44,808 nucleotides of DNA. Source: JAVKFF01 sp040226215. GTDB taxonomy: Bacteria; Pseudomonadota; Alphaproteobacteria; DSM-16000; Inquilinaceae. A program made the translations under genes and the position numbers. Under the pieces are notes generated by a model. That model was not told the DNA's origin, searched no databases, and saw nothing but the letters and a program-made list of their open reading frames with translations. Shown here piece after piece: positions 22,646-31,419 of the stretch. The stretch is taken from the NCBI GenBank assembly GCA_040226215.1, contig JAVKFF010000128.1, positions 1-44,808 on the forward strand, given 5' to 3'. Within the stretch, counting starts at the first letter, position 1, and each line of letters starts with the position of its first letter.

Positions 22646-25390
22646 CTAGCGACTCCCGGATCCGGGCGGGTCGTCGTTCGATCCCGGCAAGCCCGTCCGC
22701 CGGAAGGACAGTCGCATCTGCTTCTCCGTCTCGATCAGGGCGAAGAAAACGGCACCGACAGCGATGATCAGCAGACCGTCGGCGATCGATACCGGCTGGG
22801 TGCCGAATATGGACTGAAGAAGCGGCAGGTAGGTGATCGCGAACTGTGCCACGACGACGGTCAGCACGCAGGCCCAGACGATGCGCGTGCCTCTCGCCGC
22901 CGCCCAGGTGAGCGAGGTGCCATAGATGTTGCGGATGAAGAACAGATGGAAGATCTCGAGCACCACCAGCGTGTTCATGGCAATGGTCTGGGCGAGCGCC
23001 ACGGGATATCCCCGGAAGGTCGCATAGAAATAGATGCCGAAGACCGCCACGAGGAAGAGCGTCGACACCAGCACGATGTGCCAGACCAGCGCGCCGGTCA
23101 GCAGGGACTCCCCGCGCGGTCTCGGCGGACGGCGCATGGTGCCGGCTTCCGACGGCTCGAAAGCGAGCGCGAGACCGAGCGTCACCGCGGTGATCAGGTT
23201 GACCCAGAGGATCTGCACCGCGGTGATCGGCAGCGCCATGCCGGCGAACAGCGCGACGACGATCGTCATCGCCTCGCCGGCACTTGTCGGCAGCGTCCAG
23301 CTGATCACCTTCTTGATGTTGTCGTAGACGGTGCGCCCCTCGCGCACCGCCGCGGCGATGGAGGCGAAGTTGTCGTCGGCCAGCACGAACTCGGCCGCCT
23401 GCTTGGCGGCCTCGCTGCCCTTCCGCCCCATGGCGATGCCGGCATCGGCGCGCTTCAGCGCGGGCGCGTCGTTCACGCCGTCGCCGGTCATCGCGACGGT
23501 CAGGCCCCGGGACTGCAGCGCCGTGACGAGGCGAAGCTTGTGCGCGGGCGAGGTACGCGCGAAGACATCCGTCTCGACGGCGGCGGCGGTGAGCGCCGCA
23601 TCGTCCATCGCGTCGATGTCGGCGCCCGTCAATACGCGCGAGGTGTCCCTGAGCCCGATCATCTCCGCGATGGCAAGGGCGGTGGCGGCGTGGTCGCCGG
23701 TGATCATCTTCACCCGAATGCCCGCCTCGTGACACACGGCGACCGCCTCGATGGCCTCGGTGCGTGGCGGGTCGATCAGGCCGACGAGCCCGACCATCGT
23801 CAGCCGCCGCCCGATGTCGTGGCTATTGAGAACCGTATGGTCCTGCGGCACGGCGCGCGTCGCCACGGCGAGCACGCGCTGGCCCCCGGCGGCCAGTTCA
23901 TCCACCAGGCCATGCCAGAAGTCGGCGTTCAACGGCTCCGTGCCGCCATCCCCGCCGCGCTGGTCGGTGCAGAGCGCCAGCACCGCCTCCGGCGCGCCCT
24001 TGACATGGATGCTGGCATGGCCGTCGTGATCGTGGTCGAGCGTGGCCATGTAACGGTGCGCCGCGTCGAAGGGGATCGCGTCGGTGCGGCTCCAGGATCG
24101 GAACGGCTCAGCGCCGGCCGCCGTGATCTTGCCGGCAAGGGCGATCAGCGCCCCTTCCATCGGATCGCCCTCGACCCGCCAACCTTCCGGCTCCCTGTGG
24201 AGGACCGCGTCGTTGCAAAGCGCGACCGTCCGGGCGACCTCCAACAACACGGGGTGTTCGTCGGGATGGGCGTCGGCATCACGCCAGCGCACCGTGCCCT
24301 CGGGTGCGTAGCCATGGCCGTCCGCGGCATAGACATGGCCGGTTGCGGCGACAGCGGTGGCCATCATCTCGTTGCGCGTCAGCGTGCCGGTCTTGTCCGA
24401 ACAGATTACCGAGACGGAACCCAGGGTCTCGATGGCCGGCAGGCGGCGGACGATGGCATTGCGCCGCGCCATGGCCTGCATGCCGACAGCCAGCGTGATG
24501 GTCAGCACCGCCGGCAGTCCCTCTGGAATCGCCGCGACCGAGAGGCCGACCACCGCCATGAACAGCTCGGTGAAAGGCATTTGGCCGACGAAATGGCCAT
24601 AGGCGAGAAGCGACCCGGCGACGATGAGGATGAAGACCGTCAGCCAGCGCGCGAACCGGTCCATCTGCTCGACGAGCGGCGTCGTCAGGGTCCGGACTTC
24701 CGACAGCATCCCGCTGATCTGCCCGATCTGGGTCGCGCCACCGGTGGCGGCGACAACGCCGCGTCCGGTACCCGTGGCGACCAGCGTGCCGGAAAACAGC
24801 ATCGGGGTGCGGTCGCCGAGCGCCGCATCCGACCCGACCGGCGCCGTGCCCTTGTCGACGGGAACGGACTCGCCGGTCAGAATCGCCTCTTCGGCTTTCA
24901 GACCCCGCGCCTCGATCAGCCGAAGGTCGGCCGGGACGCGATCACCGGCCTCGACCAGAACGATATCGCCCGGCACCAGGTCGGCCGCGTCGACGCTCTG
25001 TCGCCTTCCATCGCGCAGAACAGCGGAGCGGGGGGCGAGCATGCCGCGGATCGCCGCCATCGCCTGTTCCGCGCGGCCTTCCTGGATGAAGCCGATCAGG
25101 GCGTTGACAATCACGACGGCGAGAATGACGCCGGTGTCGACCCAGTGCTGAAGCACGGCGGTCACGGCCGCCGAGGCGATCAGCACGTAGATCAGTACGT
25201 TGTGGAAATGGGCCAGGAAACGCAGGACCGGGTTGCGTCCGGGCGGTTCGGGCAGGTGGTTCGACCCGTGCCGGTCCAGACGCCGGGCCGCCTCCTCCGT
25301 CGAGAGCCCTGCCAGCGTCGCGTCGAGGGCATCGAGGGCTTGGTCGACGGAGAGAGTATGGACGTCGGTTCGACCGGTCTGCTGGCTCAT
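22646..25390 (-). CDS. Cation-transporting P-type ATPase (type IIA, Ca2+/Mn2+-like)
   Basis: 914 residues from the ATG at 25390, which follows AGGTGG; a GTG five codons upstream is possible. The domain order is standard: N-terminal cation-ATPase domain, actuator with L-T-G-E-S, the membrane motif A-I-P-E-G-L-P-A typical of calcium/manganese pumps, phosphorylation site D332 in S-D-K-T-G-T-L, the nucleotide-binding region, hinge T-G-D-G-V-N-D-A-P, and a final membrane block of about six helices. It pumps divalent cations out of the cytoplasm at the cost of ATP. It stands alone on the minus strand, near stress genes on the plus strand. Confidence 0.95.
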   Translation of the reverse strand: MSQQTGRTDVHTLSVDQALDALDATLAGLSTEEAARRLDRHGSNHLPEPPGRNPVLRFLAHFHNVLIYVLIASAAVTAVLQHWVDTGVILAVVIVNALIGFIQEGRAEQAMAAIRGMLAPRSAVLRDGRRQSVDAADLVPGDIVLVEAGDRVPADLRLIEARGLKAEEAILTGESVPVDKGTAPVGSDAALGDRTPMLFSGTLVATGTGRGVVAATGGATQIGQISGMLSEVRTLTTPLVEQMDRFARWLTVFILIVAGSLLAYGHFVGQMPFTELFMAVVGLSVAAIPEGLPAVLTITLAVGMQAMARRNAIVRRLPAIETLGSVSVICSDKTGTLTRNEMMATAVAATGHVYAADGHGYAPEGTVRWRDADAHPDEHPVLLEVARTVALCNDAVLHREPEGWRVEGDPMEGALIALAGKITAAGAEPFRSWSRTDAIPFDAAHRYMATLDHDHDGHASIHVKGAPEAVLALCTDQRGGDGGTEPLNADFWHGLVDELAAGGQRVLAVATRAVPQDHTVLNSHDIGRRLTMVGLVGLIDPPRTEAIEAVAVCHEAGIRVKMITGDHAATALAIAEMIGLRDTSRVLTGADIDAMDDAALTAAAVETDVFARTSPAHKLRLVTALQSRGLTVAMTGDGVNDAPALKRADAGIAMGRKGSEAAKQAAEFVLADDNFASIAAAVREGRTVYDNIKKVISWTLPTSAGEAMTIVVALFAGMALPITAVQILWVNLITAVTLGLALAFEPSEAGTMRRPPRPRGESLLTGALVWHIVLVSTLFLVAVFGIYFYATFRGYPVALAQTIAMNTLVVLEIFHLFFIRNIYGTSLTWAAARGTRIVWACVLTVVVAQFAITYLPLLQSIFGTQPVSIADGLLIIAVGAVFFALIETEKQMRLSFRRTGLPGSNDDPPGSGSR

Positions 25391-26086
25391 GGGACTGAAT
25401 TCCACCTAAAATGACGGGCGGGCTCAAGCGGGCTGCTTCTCCTCCGGCGCGATTGCCGGGATCCCGGTCCGCTCTTCCGCACGGCCAGGGCCCAGTATGT
25501 CGACAGCGGTGTCGGTTGTGCACGCCTGCGACGCCCTCGGCCGGAGCGCCATGATGCGGGGGTCCGGTCGACGCCGACCGGGTCGCCGACCGGCCGGAGC
25601 GGAGCGGGAAGGCGCTGCGCGGACGCTGGACACGTTTCGATCGGACATCGGTGCCGACCCCGACGGGCGCCTCGTGAGGCAAATCGACGCAATGGGCGCC
25701 CGTACGGTCGGCGATGCTGCCCTGGAAGTGTCAGCCGCCACGTTCGACGTGCTGGCGGTCCCGCCGGGGCCGGGTTGACGCACGGTCCGGCCTGGTCGCG
25801 AGGGGAGAACGTGACGATCGGACGGCCATGCCCCTGCCTGCCGGCCGGCTTTGCTCCCGCGACCGCCAGCGGAGGCTGGCGGCTACGCCAACCCAGTCTG
25901 CGGCGAAGGCGGCGCGGCGGTCTCTCGTCCATGTCCAGGCCGGAACCCGAGACAGGCATTATTTGGTCGTATCGGGATGCCGTTCGTTTGACGTCGAGTT
26001 CGCGGACCCAAGATATGTGAGATGGAAAGGGCGGATCACGCCCGGGGAGACACCCGCTTCGCGTCATTCAATGGGGAGACCGCTTC
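25391..26086. other. Long non-coding stretch before the universal stress gene
   Basis: About 700 bases between the divergent ATPase and stress-protein genes. An open frame at 25497-25778 (plus) ends in a protein-like stretch (L-V-R-Q-I-D-A-M-G-A-R-T-V-G-D-A), but its front half is Arg-rich shadow-type sequence and it has no ribosome-binding site; it may be a decayed gene end. TTGACG (25988-25993) with GATATG 18 bases later is a possible promoter for the stress gene. Nothing else is supported. Confidence 0.35.
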
Positions 26087-26935
26087 GTGCCTGCACACTT
26101 CATCGTCGCAACCGACTTGTCCGCGCGCTCCGATCGCGCGCTGGAGCGCGCCGTGCACCTACTCGACGGGCGGGATGCTCGCCTGACCGTCATCCATGTG
26201 ATCGACGATGAACTGCCGGCCGCCCTCTCCGATATGCAGGAGACCTACGCGCGAAAATCCATCGAAGACCACGTCGCCGATCTGGCGGGCGACAACAGAT
26301 CCGCAATCGAGATCCAAGTGCTGTTCGGCAAGCCCTATGCGGAGATTCTGGGCGCGGCGGATAAGCTCGAGGCTGACATGATCGTACTCGGGCTGCACCG
26401 GGAAGACGCCTTGAAGGACATGTTCCTTGGCACCACGGCGGAGCGCACGATGCGGGGCAGCCGGGTTCCGGTCCTGCTGGTCAGGGACCGGCCGAGCAAC
26501 GACTACGCCCGGATCCTGGTCGGAATCGACTTCTCGCAGTGCTCCAGGGTCGCCCTGCGCACCGCGCTCGCGCTGTTCCCGCGATCGGCGCTGTCGCTGG
26601 TCCACGCCTTCGACGTGCCGTTCCGCGGCTTTCTGCACGGCAGCGGTACCAAGCGCATGGTGCGCGACGAGCACGATGCGACATTCAAGGCGCTGGTCGA
26701 TCAGGAACTGGCCGCGGTGACCGATCTCCTGCCGGCAAGCCCCGAAATCGAGCGCATCCTCGACGAGGGGACCGCCGGGGAAGTTCTCACACGGCAGGTC
26801 AAGCGCCTGCAGCCCGATCTCCTCGTGCTCGGCACGCACGGCCGCACCGGCGTCGCTCACGCCTTTTTCGGCAGCGTGGCCGAGACCTTCCTGCGCGCGC
26901 CGCCCTGCGACGTCCTCGCCATTAAATCGCTGTAG
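26087..26935 (+). CDS. Universal stress protein with two UspA domains
   Basis: 282 residues. The GTG at 26087 has GGGGAG upstream. Two UspA domains stand in tandem: residues 1-137 (F-I-V-A-T-D-L-S ... L-G-T-T-A-E-R-T) and 140-282 (I-L-V-G-I-D-F-S ... G-T-H-G-R-T-G-V-A-H-A-F-F-G-S-V-A-E). The second keeps the ATP-binding G-x2-G-x9-G-S pattern; the first is degenerate. It is cytoplasmic and linked in this family to survival under energy or oxygen limitation. It is followed by the HPF-like gene, a common pairing in stress clusters. Confidence 0.93.
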   Translation: MPAHFIVATDLSARSDRALERAVHLLDGRDARLTVIHVIDDELPAALSDMQETYARKSIEDHVADLAGDNRSAIEIQVLFGKPYAEILGAADKLEADMIVLGLHREDALKDMFLGTTAERTMRGSRVPVLLVRDRPSNDYARILVGIDFSQCSRVALRTALALFPRSALSLVHAFDVPFRGFLHGSGTKRMVRDEHDATFKALVDQELAAVTDLLPASPEIERILDEGTAGEVLTRQVKRLQPDLLVLGTHGRTGVAHAFFGSVAETFLRAPPCDVLAIKSL

Positions 26936-27083
26936 CACGCCACACGAGTCCGGCCGGCCGTTGCGGCGCTCGGCACCCGCCCGGCAGAGGGGCACCCGAC
27001 AGACTTGCGCCAGGTCAATGCGCGTACTCGAGTGACGCGATAGTATCGCCTCCTTCTCATGGACGTTTGGGTGGAGGTGGCAG

Positions 27084-27569
27084 ATGCAGCATCGCCTTCG
27101 GACCCGCTTCTCGGGGATGGACCCCTCCCCCGGCATGCAGGCTCTGGTCAGTCTGCGGATGCGCGAACTGGAGTCCATGGACACCCGTGTCACGGCATGC
27201 GCGATCGAGATCCGGGCGGACAGCCTCGACCAACCGGCAAGGCGGATGCACAGCGCGTGGATCGCCATCGACCTCGCCTGTCCGCCGGTCGCGTCGTCAT
27301 GGCGGCTGCAGGTTTCCGCGCGGCATGAGAACCCCTACCGTGCCATCATCGACTGCTTCAGGTTCGCCCGGGACCGGGTGGCGCGGCTCACATCGTCAGC
27401 GCCGGCGGCGCGTACCTTGACCGGACGCACGGCGGTTCGCCGCGCGCTGCCGGCCGAGCGCGGCAATCGCGTGCAGCCGCCGGCGCCTCCCGCTGTCGCG
27501 CAGGGACCCTCGTCGCGCCTCGAACCGGGTCAATCCGGCCCGCGGCGGCGGGCTGGCACACCCGCGTGA
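27084..27569 (+). CDS. HPF/RaiA-like ribosome-associated protein
   Basis: 161 residues, with a strong GGAGG site just upstream. Residues 1-107 match the S30AE/HPF fold. The opening is F-S-G-M-D-P-S-P-G-M-Q-A-L-V, followed by A-C-A-I-E-I-R-A and A-W-I-A-I-D-L. Then comes Y-R-A-I-I-D-C-F-R-F-A-R-D-R. Such proteins bind the 30S subunit and help silence ribosomes in starvation. The remaining 50 residues are a Pro/Arg-rich tail unlike the known C-terminal dimerisation domain of long HPF, so binding may differ. It lies 148 bases after the universal stress gene and is probably part of the same low-energy response. Confidence 0.8.
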   Translation: MQHRLRTRFSGMDPSPGMQALVSLRMRELESMDTRVTACAIEIRADSLDQPARRMHSAWIAIDLACPPVASSWRLQVSARHENPYRAIIDCFRFARDRVARLTSSAPAARTLTGRTAVRRALPAERGNRVQPPAPPAVAQGPSSRLEPGQSGPRRRAGTPA

Positions 27570-27675
27570 CAAGGCGATGAGACAGCACGGGCGCTACGGA
27601 TCGCCCGACCCATCTGTCCGCAAGCGCGCATTCTGGCGTTGCGTGTCGGGACCAGACGGAATGACGGAGGTGATC

Positions 27676-27888
27676 ATGCAGGGCAGGCACTTCGAGATCA
27701 CGTTCTACAAGAATGTCGCCAGTCCCTATGGCAGGGAGCAGGAGGTCCGGCAAGGCTGCTTCAGGTATTACGGGACCAGCAGGGGTGATGCGTTGCTGAA
27801 GGCCAAGAAGGCCTTCTGCCGATCGCGCAACCAGCTCGACTGGCACATCCACGCCGACCGATACGAGATCCACGATTGCGGCGAGTGA
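27676..27888 (+). CDS. Small 70-residue protein of unknown function
   Basis: The ATG at 27676 directly follows GGAGGTGATC, an almost complete complement to the 16S anti-Shine-Dalgarno end, so translation is probably strong; an upstream ATG at 27661 is part of that site. The protein is basic, has three cysteines (two in the middle, one near the end) and several His/Tyr. It opens M-Q-G-R-H-F-E-I-T-F-Y-K. It has no signal peptide or membrane helix. No family recognised. It is the third gene in line after the stress protein and HPF-like genes and may be part of their response. Confidence 0.8.
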   Translation: MQGRHFEITFYKNVASPYGREQEVRQGCFRYYGTSRGDALLKAKKAFCRSRNQLDWHIHADRYEIHDCGE

Positions 27889-28020
27889 TCCGGAGAAGTC
27901 CGGCGGCTAGACTACCCAGTCCGCCTCCAGCCCCGCAGCCAGATGTGCCATGCACGCGGTGCCGGTGATCGAGGAGGCCGTGGCGGTCGCCATCGGCCGT
28001 CGCGAGGGGGCATACGCGCC

Positions 28021-28749
28021 TCAGACTGGATCGGCGGCCGTTCTGGCAAGATAGACGGTCTGCGTGAAGGGGCGGTTCTGCAGCGGATTGTGAAATGTCA
28101 CGGTTTCGGCCCACGCCTCGTCGAACACCTGCGAAAGCCGGTCGGTGAACGCTTGGTCGGGCCTGTCGTTCGACCAGAGCCCGAAGACACCGCCGGGCTT
28201 GATGTGCCGGGCGAGGGCGCGCAATCCGTCCGGCCGGTAGAAGCCGGTGCCGTGATCGCTGAGCAAGGCGTCGGGCGAGTGATCGATGTCGACCAGGACG
28301 GCATCGAAGCGCCGGCCGGGGGCGTCGGGATCGAACCCTGCCGTGCCGCCGGCCATCGCGAAGAAGTCGCCCTCGACCAGCCTGCATCGCCGGTCGCTCG
28401 TAAGTTCCGGACCGAGCGGCAGCAGCCCCGCCCGATGCCAATCGATCACGGCGTCCAGCATTTCGACGACGATCAGGGCACCGACCGCATGATGCTCCAG
28501 CACCGCCCTGGCGGTGTAGCCGAGGCCGAGCCCGCCCACCACCACCTCGAGGGCGTCACCGGCGACGGCGCCGAGCCCAAGCCGGGCCAGGGCAATCTCC
28601 GAGTCCGTGAACAGGCTCGACATCAGGAACTCCTCGCCGAGCTTGATCTCGAAGACGTCCACGTCGAGCGTGAGTTCGCGTCGGCGCCGGAGGCTCAGCG
28701 CGCCGATCGGCGTGAGACGATAGTCCAGTTCCTCGAACAGCCGGCTCAC
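28021..28749 (-). CDS. Spermidine synthase-like SAM/dcSAM-binding enzyme
   Basis: 242 residues from a GTG at 28749 (GGAGGG upstream). Rossmann-fold signatures of the spermidine-synthase superfamily are present: V-V-V-G-G-L-G-L-G-Y-T-A, then V-V-E-M-L-D-A-V-I-D-W-H, and V-L-V-D-I-D-H-S-P. The family includes true aminopropyltransferases and many methyltransferase-like relatives. The usual polyamine-site residues are not clear here, so the substrate is open. It is cytoplasmic. It is separated by about 250 bases from the methyltransferase gene on the same strand. Confidence 0.85.
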   Translation of the reverse strand: MSRLFEELDYRLTPIGALSLRRRRELTLDVDVFEIKLGEEFLMSSLFTDSEIALARLGLGAVAGDALEVVVGGLGLGYTARAVLEHHAVGALIVVEMLDAVIDWHRAGLLPLGPELTSDRRCRLVEGDFFAMAGGTAGFDPDAPGRRFDAVLVDIDHSPDALLSDHGTGFYRPDGLRALARHIKPGGVFGLWSNDRPDQAFTDRLSQVFDEAWAETVTFHNPLQNRPFTQTVYLARTAADPV

Positions 28750-29005
28750 GGGGCGTTTTTCCCTCCAACAGATCGTGTCGGTCGCTCGCCGCCAGCGACA
28801 GCGCCGGGGAGGCCTCGCCTCGCCGCTCCGATGGGAGGCCCGATCCTGGAAGCCGCGCCGGCGAGATGCGCCAACCTGCGCTGCCGACCGCGAATGTCAA
28901 CCCCGGCGCCCCCTCGCGCGTTCAGCCGCGTTTCCGGCAAGTCCGTTTCGTGCCTCCTTCCAGTCACGCGAACGGGCCACTCCATCAAACCGTGGGATCT
29001 AACAC

Positions 29006-29917
29006 CTAGTCGGGATTGATCGCGCTGATCACCCAGGAAGAGCTCGGCATGACGATGCCGTCGGCGTCGCTCTTCTGGCGGCGGATCGCCTCGGCCAGCG
29101 CCGCCTCGATCTCCTCGCGCCGCGCCTCCGCCTCGGCGCCCGCCTCGCGGAACACCTCGCCGGCCGGTCCGATGGCGAGCTGGAACTCGATGGCGTCGCG
29201 CACGTCATGGCCGATCAGCACCGGCGCGTCGACCCGCTCGAAGGCGATGTCCTCGTAGCCGGCGATCTCCATCATCTTGCGCACCATTGTCTCCTCAGCC
29301 ATGGAGAACGGCTCCGGGCCGCAACTCCTGGCGTCGTCGCCCGGGGCGGGCAGGAAGCGCAGGACGATCTCCTTGGCCATGGACAGCCAGGGATTGTCCG
29401 CCGGATCGCGCCAGACGATGTGGACCATGCGGCCGCCCGGACGCAGCGCCCGTCGCATGTTGCGCAATCCCTCCACCGGGTTGGCGAAGAACATCGTGCC
29501 GAAGCGGGCGAAGACGAAGTCGAAGGCTTCTTCCGGCAGGGTCACCTCGGCATCGCCCCGCATGAAGCGCAGATTGCCCAGGCCCTCGTGGTCGCGGTCC
29601 GCCTCCGCGGCGGCGAGGAAGGCATCGCAGCAGTCCACGCCCACCACCTCGCCCTGCGGTCCAACGAGCCGCGCCAGCTTGATGGCCGTGTCGCCGAAGC
29701 CGCAGCCGACATCGAGCGCGCGGTCGCCGGGGCGCACCGGCAGCTTGGGAAATACCCGTTCGCTGTGCTGGGTCAGCCCGTCGACGAGGATGTGGCGGAA
29801 GCGGATGAATTTCGGCGCCAGCACCTCGTTCCAGAACTGCACGAAATCCGAATCCGCCGGCGCGTCGTCTGCCTTGTGCGCCGTGCCGAGCTCCGCTGAA
29901 AGATCGAGTGCTGCCAT
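29006..29917 (-). CDS. Class I SAM-dependent methyltransferase (UbiE/COQ5-like)
   Basis: 303 residues from the ATG at 29917, with GGAGGG upstream. Motif I is A-L-D-V-G-C-G-F-G-D-T-A and the acidic loop V-V-G-V-D-C-C-D. A later motif is A-F-D-F-V-F-A-R-F-G-T-M-F-F, and the post-motif is L-R-P-G-G-R-M-V. It resembles the Methyltransf_11/25 group. The substrate cannot be read from the sequence; the C-terminal 100 residues, which usually bind it, are not recognisable. Confidence 0.9.
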   Translation of the reverse strand: MAALDLSAELGTAHKADDAPADSDFVQFWNEVLAPKFIRFRHILVDGLTQHSERVFPKLPVRPGDRALDVGCGFGDTAIKLARLVGPQGEVVGVDCCDAFLAAAEADRDHEGLGNLRFMRGDAEVTLPEEAFDFVFARFGTMFFANPVEGLRNMRRALRPGGRMVHIVWRDPADNPWLSMAKEIVLRFLPAPGDDARSCGPEPFSMAEETMVRKMMEIAGYEDIAFERVDAPVLIGHDVRDAIEFQLAIGPAGEVFREAGAEAEARREEIEAALAEAIRRQKSDADGIVMPSSSWVISAINPD

Positions 29918-30287
29918 GGCGCCGTCCCTCCAAACTGGTCGGTTACATACGCGATGGTAGCCCGGTGCCGGCCGGTGGTCTTGACGACCGTCTGATGAAT
30001 TCCTGGAGACCAGGTCAAGGTCGGGGCAGTGGCCGGGCCGCCTGCGGCGCCCGCACCACGGGTCTGCCGGCGGCAGGCGTCACGCCGCGACGCGCCAGTC
30101 CTCCCGGGTGATCGGCGCCGTCGCCCGGCGAGAACCCAGCAAACCGTCAGACCTTCGCCATGACCTGCCGACGCGACCCGTCCACCCTCGTCCACCAGTG
30201 ACGCTGGCCTCCGGTGCAGATGAGGAACGCGCATGACGGAACGAATGACATTGCCGGGTGGGCTGATGGCGTCCGTGCTTCACGCCC
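29918..30287. other. Intergenic stretch without supported gene
   Basis: 370 bases between the methyltransferase start and the hairpin at 30288. Short open frames on both strands are Arg/Pro-rich shadow-type sequence without ribosome-binding sites. It would contain the methyltransferase promoter; I could not pick one out. Confidence 0.4.
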
Positions 30288-30325
30288 GCCCGACCGTCGC
30301 CTGCGTGTGCGGGCGACGGTCGGGC
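30288..30325 (-). terminator. Strong hairpin after the DUF4168 gene
   Basis: A 14-base-pair perfect stem around a 10-base loop. GCCCGACCGTCGCC (30288-30301) pairs with GGCGACGGTCGGGC (30312-30325). It lies 46 bases beyond the stop of the minus-strand DUF4168 gene. No U-tract follows, so it may protect the mRNA end or act with Rho rather than as a classical intrinsic terminator. Confidence 0.65.
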
Positions 30326-30371
30326 CGGTTGCGTTCGCTCGGGTTGACCGGCGTCAGGCCCTTGCCGATGC

Positions 30372-30731
30372 CTACTGCTGGAGTTCGGCGGCGAAGCGGG
30401 CGCGGAAGTCCTCGTCCGCCTGCAGGCCGGCGACCAGCGCGTTGAAGCGGTCGACCGTGAAGCCCTGCGCTTCGACCGCGTCGACCATCTCCTCGGTCGC
30501 GGAGACCTGGACCTCCTGCTGCGCCTCCGCCGTCTCCGCTGCGGCGATCTCCGCCTGCGCCTGGTTCTGGATGACCTGCACGTCCTCGAAGGCCGAGACG
30601 AAGGCGCTCATCTCTTCCTGGTTCTCGGGTGTCGCCGGCTGCTGGGCGGGCACGCCGGGCGCGAAGAGCAGCAGGAGGAGCGCGACGCCGAAGGTCGCGG
30701 CGGCAAGGATGACACTTTTACGGTGAACCAT
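30372..30731 (-). CDS. DUF4168 family exported protein
   Basis: 119 residues from the ATG at 30731; an ATG six codons upstream is a weaker alternative. The signal peptide is residues 1-30 (V-A-L-L-L-L-L-F-A-P-G-V-P-A-Q). The mature part is the DUF4168 helical pattern: E-E-M-S-A-F-V-S-A-F-E-D-V-Q-V-I-Q, then E-E-M-V-D-A-V-E-A-Q-G-F, then D-E-D-F-R-A-R-F. It is periplasmic; the role of the family is unknown. It is divergent from the third sigma factor gene and has a promoter-like element matching that of the sigma gene, so it is a likely regulon member. Confidence 0.85.
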   Translation of the reverse strand: MVHRKSVILAAATFGVALLLLLFAPGVPAQQPATPENQEEMSAFVSAFEDVQVIQNQAQAEIAAAETAEAQQEVQVSATEEMVDAVEAQGFTVDRFNALVAGLQADEDFRARFAAELQQ

Positions 30732-30814
30732 GATGGACTCGTTCCACATAGGTTGTTTCAAGTGATTGATCCGACGTTCTTTCTCCGCGCTTCTGCGGCG
30801 CGGTGCCTGTGACT

Positions 30815-30842
30815 CCGACACCGGCCACGGGAATCCGGTTCC
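30815..30842 (-). promoter_or_regulatory. ECF-type promoter candidate for the DUF4168 gene
   Basis: On the minus strand: GGAACC (30842-30837), a 16-base spacer, then TGTCGG (30820-30815). The GGAACC lies in one arm of the inverted repeat at 30837-30868. Predicted leader about 75 bases. Confidence 0.5.
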
Positions 30843-30868
30843 ACGGGTGGGCACATTCCCGTGGAACC
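30837..30868. repeat. Perfect 11-base inverted repeat in the divergent promoter region
   Basis: GGTTCCACGGG (30837-30847) and CCCGTGGAACC (30858-30868) around a 10-base centre. It places one outward-facing GGAACC on each strand, so the two -35-like hexamers are mirror images. Confidence 0.9.
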
Positions 30869-30890
30869 CAATGCGCGCGGGCCGTGTCTT
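30863..30890 (+). promoter_or_regulatory. ECF-type promoter candidate for the sigma gene at 30898
   Basis: GGAACC (30863-30868), a 16-base spacer, then TGTCTT (30885-30890), the same spacing as the minus-strand element. The predicted start falls at about the ATG at 30898, which has no ribosome-binding site, so a leaderless mRNA is likely. Confidence 0.5.
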
Positions 30891-30897
30891 TGCTGTC

Positions 30898-31413
30898 ATG
30901 AAGCTGAACCAGGAAGTCGAGGACCTGATCGGCGCCGAACTGCCCGGATTGCGGCGGTTCGCCTTCGCCCTGACGAGACGCGCCGATCTTGCCGACGATC
31001 TGGTGCAGGACAGCCTGGAGAAGGCCGTGAAGCGCGCGCACCAGTGGCGCAAGCGCGGCAGTTTCCGGTTCTGGTTGCGGGCGATCGTCTATCGCACCTT
31101 CCTCAATCAGCGACGCGCCCAGCAACGGCGCGGCATATCGGTGCCGATCGACCTGCTGGCCGAATTCGAGGGGACGGAATCCCCGAGCCTGGTCAGCGAA
31201 CTGCGCGAGGTTCTGAGACGGATGGACACCCTGCCCGCAGACCAGCACGACGTGCTGGTGCTGGTGGCGATCGAGGGGTTCACCTACGCCGAGGCGGCGA
31301 CGCTTCTGTCGGTGCCCGTCGGAACGGTAAGGTCCCGCCTGGCGCGGGCCCGCGTCGCGCTGAACGAGCAGCTCGAATCCCCCGCGCGGCCGCATCTCGT
31401 GCGGGTGAAGTGA
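30898..31413 (+). CDS. ECF RNA polymerase sigma factor
   Basis: 171 residues from the ATG at 30898. Region 2 reads L-R-R-F-A-F-A-L-T-R-R-A-D-L-A-D-D-L-V-Q-D. Region 4 reads L-P-A-D-Q-H-D-V-L-V-L-V-A-I-E-G-F and ends in V-P-V-G-T-V-R-S-R-L-A-R-A-R. An ATG at 30871 would add nine residues but overlaps the promoter-like element. The anti-sigma gene follows after six bases. The symmetrical divergent promoter region suggests autoregulation together with the DUF4168 gene. Confidence 0.9.
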   Translation: MKLNQEVEDLIGAELPGLRRFAFALTRRADLADDLVQDSLEKAVKRAHQWRKRGSFRFWLRAIVYRTFLNQRRAQQRRGISVPIDLLAEFEGTESPSLVSELREVLRRMDTLPADQHDVLVLVAIEGFTYAEAATLLSVPVGTVRSRLARARVALNEQLESPARPHLVRVK

Positions 31414-31419
31414 GGCTCG

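Noticed and set aside
22946..25414. An 822-codon plus-strand frame opposite the P-type ATPase
   Set aside because: High-GC antisense frame with Arg/His/Gly/Asp bias and no family features; the ATPase motifs on the other strand are complete.
25497..25778. 94-codon plus-strand frame before the stress gene
   Set aside because: Its front is Arg-rich shadow-type sequence without ribosome-binding site; only the last third reads like protein, so it is mentioned in the gap entry only.
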